DNA of 64,000 nucleotides from positions 1,729,501-1,793,500 of the forward strand of contig JAQSEB010000041.1 of NCBI GenBank assembly GCA_030063045.1, written 5' to 3'. Made by a program: the position numbers and the translations under genes. Every line of letters begins with the position of its first letter. The stretch's first letter is position 1. Origin of the DNA: Pratylenchus scribneri (lineage: Eukaryota; Nematoda; Chromadorea; Rhabditida; Pratylenchidae). This document shows positions 56,293 to 64,000 of this stretch, piece after piece. The notes under the pieces were generated by a model. That model saw only the letters and a program-made list of their open reading frames with translations, ran no database searches and had not been told where the DNA came from.

Positions 56293-59200
56293 ATGAATTA
56301 TACATCAAATTCAAGCCAGCAGTCATGGTCAGAATTGCTTTGTTGTATCAAATGCAAAGAAGTAAAATACAAAAATTATTCTTTAATTTTACTGTCATTT
56401 ATAGGTTTTTACGGCAGAAAAGGTGCCAGTGAATTTGGTTTGCAACCATTTGATGTGCAAAGTTTGCACTGAAAGCGAAGGGGTTTTGTGCCCATTGGAT
56501 AAGGTTTTTGAACATAAAAATTAATTGTAAAATTAATAGTCAATTTAGAGTGACATAAAAAGCAAAGCAGAACACCAATATGTGAATGGTCCAATGCTTT
56601 CAATCATCCTGGGTAAAAACAACGTCAATCCAACTTCACTCGAAGGCACATTGAAATCACATTTTGATGGTCACGAAGAGCAGCAAAAAATCATGCAAAG
56701 CATTGAAACACTTCTCTATGATCTCGCGAATAGCTATTTATGCAAGGTTTTCACTAGGAGATTGTTTTAATTTCAAATAATTTTATTGCAGATTAATTAC
56801 GAAAAGGGCGCCACAATTTCGAGCTTGAAAATCTCTCGAACCATTCAACGAAAATTGCTCTCAATTTTGTGCGCAAATCTTTTGTCGGCAGAAGGCAAAG
56901 GCCAATTGATCGCCAATGTTTGCTCAATGGTCGAACGAATTGTTTCTGAGCTGATTTTGCACATTCAAAGCAACGCAAATCTGTCCTCAAGTTTGTGGAC
57001 TGCCGTTCGTATGCGTGGTTGTCAATTCCTTGGTCCAGGTATATTTCATTCCTCCAATTCATTTGAATAAATTATTATTTAGCGTTGCAAGCGGATGTCC
57101 TCAAAGTTATTTATTGTGCTATGTGTCAGGGAGAAAAGCTGGAGCGAAAGATGTAATTTTTTTTATTTTTTTACTCGAAAAATCTTTTGATGACCAAAAA
57201 ACCTTTAGAAGATGTCCTAAAAAAATCTTAAGATAGTCCAAAAAACTTAGACGGGCTAAAAACCTTATGATGACCTTAAGATGGAGAAAAACCCTTAAGC
57301 TGGCCAAAAACCTTAAGATGGCCAAAAAACCTTTAAAAAAATTATCCATCTCTAATTTTATTACTAAATTTTAGTCTCGTCATGTTTATTGTGAATGAGC
57401 TGGCCCAGGATTATTCGCACATTTCCAAGACTTGTGTCGGTCATGGTAAGCAAAATTTCAAATTAATAATTTTAATTTAATTTAAGTCGTTCAATTGCTC
57501 TATCGTGCCAGTTGCTTCAATGTAAATTCACACCGAATTTTTTACAGTTTAAAATTAAAATCCAAATTTTAGGTCATCAAACGCGAAGGGCAAAGTTCCC
57601 AAATGCAGTTGAAGGAAGAATTCCGCAAATTGGATCAATTACGGGCCGAACATGACGCCCAAATTGTCCAAATCGCCATGGAAGCTGGCCTCCGCATTTC
57701 CGCCGACCAATGGTCTTCACTTTTGTACGGCGATAGAGATCATCGACAATACATGCAAACAATTTGTGCCCGACTGATGAATGACAATTCGCTGAAAAAG
57801 GCCGTGGAAGAATTGGAGAAAATTGTGAATGCCCAACCGAAAGAGAGGAATTTGCATGGAATTTCGGACATTTTTGAGCATTTGAAGGCAGTGGTGATCG
57901 ATCACAAAATTGAATCGTTGAATGTGAAAGGTTTAAAACATTTTAAATTAATTTTTAATTTTATTTTAATTATCTTAGACCTTGATTGGCCGACATTGGA
58001 GAACATTTTGAAGTGCGCCAGTTCCATTCTTACATATTATTCCAAATACATTCAAAAGTAAGTGCATTTAAATGAAAGATTAGCGTTTTTATGACTTAAT
58101 TTTTATAATGATTTTACTAAAAAAAATTTTGAAAATGACCTATAGAAAAAGGGACCTTGACTATGGGTCTCGGGTTCGAACCCGCTCTGAGGAAGTATTT
58201 TTTTCAGGCTTGGTTTTTTACTTTTATGCATTTATTCTGTGCATTTTTATTCGAAATAAAATAATTCGAACCAAAAAATCTAGTCATAAAAACGTTGTTA
58301 AATTAAAAATTCATCAGTAATTCCAAATTTTTCAGTCGAAATGCTGAACGTCAGCAACATCGTCAAATGGTGGCATTGGGCGACCGGACAAACATGCCGA
58401 TGGCTCCTCATCAATTTGTTAGCGGCGGTGCTGTTGGACCATTTGAAATGCAAATGCAACCACTTCAACCGCAACAATATTTTCGTCCACCACCGCCGCA
58501 TCGTCGCAACAACAATCCTCCTCGAATGTTCAACAATGGAAATGGAATGGATGGAGGAGGGCCACCATTTGGTGCATGTCCAATTCCGCCTCTTATGCCA
58601 CCGCAACAACAACCAATTGGCAATTTGGCCACCACACCAAATTATATGATGGATCCTCATCAACAACAAATGGGCATTTCACTGATTGGGTCACCGCCAC
58701 CACCACCGGCAAATTTCATTTTGCCTCCATTGACACCGCATGCGCTGCCACAAATGTCAATTGGGGGGACACCGCCGCCTCCGCCGAACACCACAACATT
58801 CATCACCGGGCCGCACCAATTATGCATGACACCGCCTGCACCGCTGAACAGCATTTCAACAACAATGCTGGATCGACGTGACAGTGGATGTGGATATTCC
58901 CAGCCGGATTCTTTCGGTTTTCACTTTTGAATTATTTAATTAAATTTTGTTTTTTTTTGCAGAAACAGTTACCACACTTGTGCCCATTCTTCTCTCTCCA
59001 ATTGGACAACAGGTAAATAATTTATTTTAAGGACTAATTTATCAAAAAAATCATTGAAAATTTCAAATTTCATAAACCAATCAATATCAAAATAATTGTA
59101 AAGGTTTAAGGGTTTAAACTATATATATTCAAAACCATATATAAGATTTTATAGAGCTGGTTGAATAGTATAAATGTCTAAACGGGTTTGGTCAAAAAAG

Positions 59201-61970
59201 GTTTTAAACCGGTTTGATCAAAATTAAAAATAGAGAAGGGTTTTAAACCGTTAAACCTAAGCCAAATCATTATCAAATAATCCGTCTTTGACGAGATCTA
59301 TCGATTGGATATATGGTACTAAGATAATTTTATGTGAATCGGTTTTTTGACAAATTAAATATTGCTTTCCAATTTTTAATCCACTAAACTAATATGCTAA
59401 ATTTGTAGCAAATCGCAATGCCGAATCCATCGTCCAGTCCTGTGCCAATATTCACCAATGGATCATCCATCTTTCTTCTCGGGGCAAATGGGACAACGCC
59501 AACCGAATGCACCACTGTAATAGAAAAATATTCTAATATTAATAAGTTCTCCTTTTCTGGAAAAAAAGATGGTTATATTTTTTAACCTTATAATGCGTAA
59601 TAATGGATTTAATCAAAAATGCATTCTTCTTAATCTCTTTCTTCTTAATCACATTCTTCTTAATCTATCAAAAAGTATAATATATTTTAGTCAAAAATAC
59701 ATTTTAGTCAATCAAAAATGCATTTAATTAATCAAAAACAAATTTATTTAAAACAAAAATTCTTTTTAATTAATCAAAAACAAATTTTAATGCAAAAACG
59801 CATTTTTCTTAATTAATCTAAAAAATTTTTTCATACTTCGAAAAATCTAAATTATATCTTAATCAATCGTTTTTTTTTAATTTAACAGTTACGTGGAGGA
59901 GGGGGACGACAAGGAGGAGGACGAAGGATGATCAGATTTGGACAATTCCAAATTTTGATCCCCAAAAATACAATTATTTCGCATTATAAGGTTAAAAATA
60001 AAATTCAATTTTTTTTCAGAAAAAGGTAAGTTAAGAAATTAGAGAGAATTACCCAAAATTAGATTAAATATTTCATAAATTATTTCCTATTTTTTAGCTG
60101 CCAAATGGGACAACCGCATTCTTTACGCCCACCCATCAGCCCCTTCAAAATGGCGTCAATAATCCGGTTTCTTTGTTCTCCACAACGCCACCGACCACCT
60201 ATCAAATCAACGCCGGCAGCCTCATTTCCACTCCACCATATCCAATGCAGGTTCAGCAACCGACTCAATCTGTTGTTCCGTACGGGTCACCGCCGGCCGG
60301 GATACCGTTCGCATTCGGTACTTCACCGCCACTTATCTATCCAGCATGGTAGAAATTTTAAATGGAAATATTTAAAATGAAAAAAAAAAACATTGAAAAT
60401 ACCCAAAAAATTATAACGATTTAAACGGTTCAATGTTTTAACCTAAGCCCCCAACTTATCCGAAATGTAAATTCGATAGATATAGATCTCTTCGAGACAC
60501 ATCACCATTTTGGTAGTGATTTTAGGTTCAGCCAAACCAATTCAATTAGCTCAGTTAGTTAAATTACCCAATTTATCCTTAGGGTGGCGGTTCGATACCC
60601 GGTAGCGGCAAATGTTTTTTTCTGAACTGGCTTAGGTTTAATCAATTTTAAAATTAGTATTGAACCAAAAATAGTAAGATGATTTAAACAATTAAACTTA
60701 ATTTTTTTTATTAAACCATGGCAAATTAAATTATATACCTATCTGCGTCTTGACCAGCAGATTTATCGATTGGATTTAGGGTTCGGGGGTCTAAGACAAA
60801 TCATTGAACCGCTGTAATCTTTACGCCGTTTTTCTCAATACTTTTTTCGCTAAATTAAATATTACCCAATTTTAAATGCTTAAATTTAATTTTGTTATTT
60901 TTAAGGCGTACATCGATGGAATCAGCGGCCGCATTGAGTCCAAATCTTCAAAGCCTTTTCCATGTTCCGGCTCAGTTTTATGCTGAGAACACCACAACAG
61001 CTGAATCATCGGAAAACGGACGAAATGGGTAAATAAAGGAGAAATATTGGACTTTGGCAAACCAACATTTGTAGGTTTAAACAACATCGCAGCCGTCAAT
61101 CGCCTCTCACAATTTCACATGGACATGGTGGTCATCACGAGGACGATAAATGGTAAATTTTCAATAAAATTCATTCCCCAACCCAATAATGAATGCACAC
61201 CACCTCCCAAACTAAACCCCAATATTTGATTTCAGAGAGCCCCACAACCCAACCAACCAATCACCAAACAAACAAACAAATGAATATTCTTCAATGAAGA
61301 GGAATTTTATTAATTTATACACAATTTTATACATTTTATACACAATTTTCCACATTTTTAGTTATACTTTTAGAAAACACCCCCAATGATATTAAAATAC
61401 ATCATTAATTGATGATAATGGAATTTTATTATTCATTATCGAATAAATAAATAAATGAAAAATAAAGCATTCATTCATGTTATTCTGTTTTTATAACAAC
61501 AATTCTTCCTTCTATATTTGATTATAATAAAACATGTCCCAATTTTTGTTTCAGCCATGTTTCATTTATTGTCGCCACTAGTGTGTTAAATGACGACAAA
61601 TTAGGTGGAGGCAATAATAGTGTCGGTGCCGCCTCTTCATGGACTTTGGAATTGCCCTCCGGAAACGTGTCCATTCCTCTGTATTATTTTTTCAAAATTA
61701 GACTAAAATTCCATATTCTGAACATTTTTCCACACCAAAACCCACAAATTAAGGTCACCACTCAAATATACGGTTGCCCATGTCCCAAAATCGGTGGAAA
61801 ATTCCACCACGACTACTAATTTATGCGCTGCCCTATCCGTTTCCTCTCTAATTGAGGTGGTGGATGCCGCCGCTTTGATGATGCCACCACCGCAACCAAC
61901 TTCATCAATGCATCATCATGAAATGAAGATTTCCACCAACAACAATAATCATCTGTCAATATCATCTTGA
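56293..61970 (+). CDS. rle-1: Roquin/RC3H homologue (RLE-1-like)
   Basis: Roquin proteins bind stem-loops in mRNAs through the ROQ domain and act as RING ubiquitin ligases; C. elegans RLE-1 affects lifespan. RING at the N terminus: [21 protein letters not shown]. Helical HEPN/ROQ region: [80 protein letters not shown]. After YYSKYIQ, where vertebrate Roquin has its CCCH finger, the frame passes straight to [18 protein letters not shown], so no CCCH is seen. A Pro/Gln/Met-rich tail follows over several exons to about 60350, then [15 protein letters not shown]. The last exons (61557 onward) are uncertain. Introns hold a SINE, a minisatellite and two family D elements. Confidence 0.88.
57175..57335 (+). 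repeat. Short minisatellite in Roquin intron
   Basis: Degenerate tandem units of roughly 20-30 bp built on CCTTAAGATGGCCAAAAA (for example AACCTTAAGATGGCCAAAAA and AAACCTTATGATGACCTTAA). It makes up most of the intron between KLERK and [10 protein letters not shown]. Confidence 0.7.
58110..58295 (+). mobile_element. tRNA-derived SINE-like element, copy 8
   Basis: The best-preserved copy: AAAATTTTGAAAATGACCTA, GGGACCTTGACTATGG, box B GTCTCGGGTTCGAACCCG, CTCTGAGGAAGTATTTTTTT, CTTTTATGCATTTATTCTGT and TAATTCGAACCAAAAAATCT. It occupies the Roquin intron at the place where the CCCH finger would be encoded. Confidence 0.72.
59095..59345. repeat. MITE-like element, family D (copy 4)
   Basis: AAAGGTTTAAGGGTTTAAAC at the left, AAACCTAAGCCAAATCATTA, and TTTGACGAGATCTATCGATT then GGATATATGG, matching the interior of the copies at 4372 and 60410. 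Roquin intron. Confidence 0.55.
60410..60835. repeat. MITE-like element, family D (copy 5) with tRNA-like insert
   Basis: The clearest copy. Left end GATTTAAACGGTTCAATGTT then TTAACCTAAGCCCCC. Right end, inverted, GGGGGTCTAAGACAAATCAT then TGAACCGCTGTAATC. A tRNA-like sequence sits inside at 60541-60615, explaining the larger size. Roquin intron. Confidence 0.68.
60541..60615 (+). repeat. tRNA-like sequence nested in family D element
   Basis: TTAGCTCAGTTAGTTAAATT (box A) and GGCGGTTCGATACCCGGTAG (box B), followed by CGGCAAATG and a T-run. The acceptor stem does not close well. It shares its ending with the tRNA-like sequence at 21415. Confidence 0.5.
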
Positions 61971-62288
61971 AATATTCAAAAAATGCCCACAAATTAAACA
62001 ACTTCGGATTCAATGAAACCAAAAGAAACATGAAAGAAAGAACAATAAAATTCTCTTCTCAATGAGATGACTAACTAACTATATTTATTATTATTTTTGC
62101 ATGTTTTTATTTTTGTTTTTTGTTGTCATTTTTTCAAATTTTCATGAAATCATAATTTTGGATAATCAAGATAAAATTTAAATCATCCAAAACAGAAATT
62201 TGTTGTGGTAAAAGGTTTTTAAGCCTATTTTTATTTTATACCTAATTTGTTATCCAATTTTATTATTATATTTGGTTATTTTTTAAAA
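61971..62288. other. Spacer between Roquin and STRAD genes
   Basis: About 320 bp of A+T-rich sequence with T-runs. No gene or repeat recognised. It likely holds the Roquin 3' end and the promoter or trans-splice site of the next gene. Confidence 0.45.
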
Positions 62289-64000
62289 ATGGACCGATTC
62301 AATGGGAAAGATGCCGTCATTCCAATTTCAGGTAAAAATATGAACATTTTTACTCAATTTTATTACTTTTTTAAAGGCAATTTTGGTTGCAAATTGGACA
62401 AAAATACGGGCAGAACTATTTTTATTAGGATCGTCAAATCAACCAAAGTTAGTAAAGACAAAAAAAATTTAATAAAAAAAATACATTTTAAGAAATGCAT
62501 TAATTTGGCTGTTGAACACAACAAAATTGCCAATTTTTCTAAACATTTCATCAACCATGAGAGGGAACTACATCTTTTCTATGAATATCCAATGAATTTG
62601 GGCAATGCCACTCGAATTTTGAATAATTTTTACAAAGATGGCCTTCCGGAATTGGCAATTCGATTAATTGCAAGGAATTTGCTTGAGGCATTGTCCCATC
62701 TTCATTCTCGAGGAATTATACACAGGTTTGACCTAATTTACTTTTTATTTACTCCATTTAATTTAATAGAGCTGTTTGTGCTGAAAACATTTTCATCAAT
62801 TCCGACGGTCATTGCCGCTTGGCACTGACGGAACATGCAATTAAGGTAAATCCAATTTTAATTAATTCCAAAATTGTAATTTTAATTGACAGATTGAAGA
62901 ATGTCCCCGATGGATGGGCCAACAGGATCGTGTGCACAATTTCAATAATCTTGAGGATGTTTTCGTGTGGTTAGCACCAGAAGTGCTAAGGCAGGATCTG
63001 AATGGGTATGGCACCCAGGCCGATGTGTACAGTTTCGGGATTTGCCTTTGTGAATTGGCCAATGGGGTGGCACCATTTTCCGAGATGGAACCATTGCAAA
63101 TTTTATACGAAAAACTTCGAGGCACAACACCATTTTTGCAGCAGGAGGGATATTCATCGCCAGGTTAGAGCAATTTTATTATTAATTGTAATTCTGATTT
63201 GCGATAGTAATTGTAAAATTCTGATTTGCGATTGTAATTGTAAAATTCTGATTTGCGATTGTAATTGTAAAATTCTGATTTGCGATTGTAATTGTAAAAT
63301 TCTGATTTGCGATTGTAATTGTAAAATTTTGATTTGTAATTGTAATTCTGATTTGTAATTGTAATTCTGATTTGTAATTGTAATTCTGATTTGTAATTGT
63401 AATTCTGATTTGCGATTCTTAATTGTAAAATTCTGATTTGCGATTGTAATTGTAAAATTCTGATTTGCGATTGTAATTGTAAAATTCTCATTTGCGATTG
63501 TAATTGTAAGATTCTGATTTGTAATTGTAATTCTGATTTGCAATTGTAATTGTAAAATTCTGATTTGCGATTGTAATTGTAAAATTCTGATTTGCGATTG
63601 TAATTCTGATTTGCGATTGTAATTGTAAAATTCTGATTTGCGATTGTAATTCTGATTTGCGATTGTAATTGTAAAATTCTGATTTGTAATTGTAATTCTG
63701 ATTTGCGATTGTAATTGTAAAATTCTGATTTGCGATTGTAATTGTAAAATTCTGATTTGCGATTGTAATTCTGATTTGCGATTGTAATTCTGATTTGCGA
63801 TTGTAATTGTAAAATTCTGATTTGCGATTGTAATTCTGATTTGCGATTGTAATTGTAAAATTCTGATTTGCAATTGTAATTGTAAAATTCTGATTTGCGA
63901 TTGTAATTGTAATTGTAAAATTTTGATTTGTAATTGTAATTATGATTTGTAATTGTAATTCTGATTTGCGATTGTAATTGTAAAATTCTGATTTGCGATT
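62289..64000 (+). CDS. strd-1: STRAD pseudokinase, 5' part (3' end off window)
   Basis: STRAD is an allosteric partner of the LKB1 kinase (PAR-4 in worms), working with MO25. The exons show a kinase-like fold: NFGCKLDKNTGRTIFIRI at the N lobe, YEYPMNLGNATRILNNFY, LARNLLEALSHLHSRGIIHR, then AVCAENIFINSDGHCRLALT, WLAPEVLRQDLNGYGTQADV, YSFGICLCELANGVAPFSEM, and LYEKLRGTTPFLQQEGY. The catalytic HRD is HRAV and no DFG is present (RLALTEH), which is the STRAD pseudokinase pattern. Match to LSPEVLQQNLQGY-type sequence is close. The exon ends about 63164. The following intron is minisatellite to the edge of the window, so the coding sequence seen stops there. The first ATG at 62289 is chosen over 62247 because the latter reads through intron-like sequence. 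Confidence 0.87.
63183..64000 (+). repeat. Minisatellite in STRAD intron, same unit as in dpy-19
   Basis: More than 800 bp of tandem units, chiefly 26-27 bp with GATTTGCGATTGTAATTGTA followed by AAATTCT, mixed with shorter GATTTGTAATTGTAATTCT units. It runs past the window end. Same unit and orientation relative to transcription as 34806-35346. Confidence 0.92.

Noticed and set aside
58298..58881. Alternative frames in the Roquin Pro/Gln-rich exon on both strands
   Set aside because: Low-complexity CAA/CCA-type sequence is open in several frames; only the frame continuing the ROQ exons was kept.
63154..63873. 239-codon minus-strand open frame with the same repetitive peptide
   Set aside because: Same minisatellite as at 34806; no family, no start context, and it lies in an intron of the STRAD gene.

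Overview
The window is nuclear DNA from a nematode. The evidence is A+T-rich sequence, many introns of about 40-60 bp ending in TTTCAG or TTTTAG, dense small genes on both strands, and recognisable worm-type orthologues (PP2C/FEM-2-like, PRMT5, ATP synthase beta, DPY-19, Roquin/RLE-1, STRAD, a VWA+ZP cuticlin-like protein). A parasitic, possibly tylenchid, nematode fits the base composition and repeat load, but that is inference. All gene models were built by eye from splice signals and family resemblance. Where a symbol is given it names the orthologue family.

Left part (1-16900), mostly minus strand: a partial pyruvate dehydrogenase kinase, a small tail-anchored protein, then a plus-strand PP2C phosphatase converging on a minus-strand run. 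Read in transcription order that run is a small mitochondrial-looking membrane protein, ATP synthase beta, PRMT5, PEX10 and mitochondrial TrpRS, with gaps of about 110-335 bp. This spacing is compatible with one or more nematode operons. One PRMT5 intron carries a 5'-truncated LINE with an uninterrupted RT reading frame and an 11-bp target-site duplication.

Middle-left (17800-26630), plus strand: an unrecognised 220-residue protein, ANKRD13, a small intracellular protein with a PA-clan protease-like signature, MOB4/phocein, a RAD51 paralogue, and a frame-broken serine-rich gene. Gaps are again about 220-400 bp. A copy of the last MOB4 exon lies between ANKRD13 and the protease-like gene.

Middle (26840-36000): a 2.2-kb segment is directly repeated with a 3.2-kb period. 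Each copy holds a 45-codon gene, an F-box-like gene and the 5' part of dpy-19. Only the second copy continues into a full-length dpy-19. The two copies carry different disabling changes.

Right-middle (36760-48750): two secreted or membrane extracellular-matrix-type genes, a two-Ig-domain protein and a VWA+ZP cuticlin-like protein. Their introns are packed with three families of short palindromic (MITE-like) repeats.

Right (49000-64000): minus-strand RAB-35, then plus-strand genes: an unknown acidic protein, UBE2K, COX17, an EEF1A lysine methyltransferase, a Roquin homologue in which I find no CCCH finger, and a STRAD pseudokinase that runs off the window.

Across the window, introns hold dispersed tRNA-derived SINE-like elements with an RNA polymerase III box-B-like motif, at least five inverted-repeat element families, and a distinctive minisatellite present in introns of both dpy-19 and the STRAD gene. 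I saw no convincing intact tRNA, rRNA or spliced-leader RNA gene.
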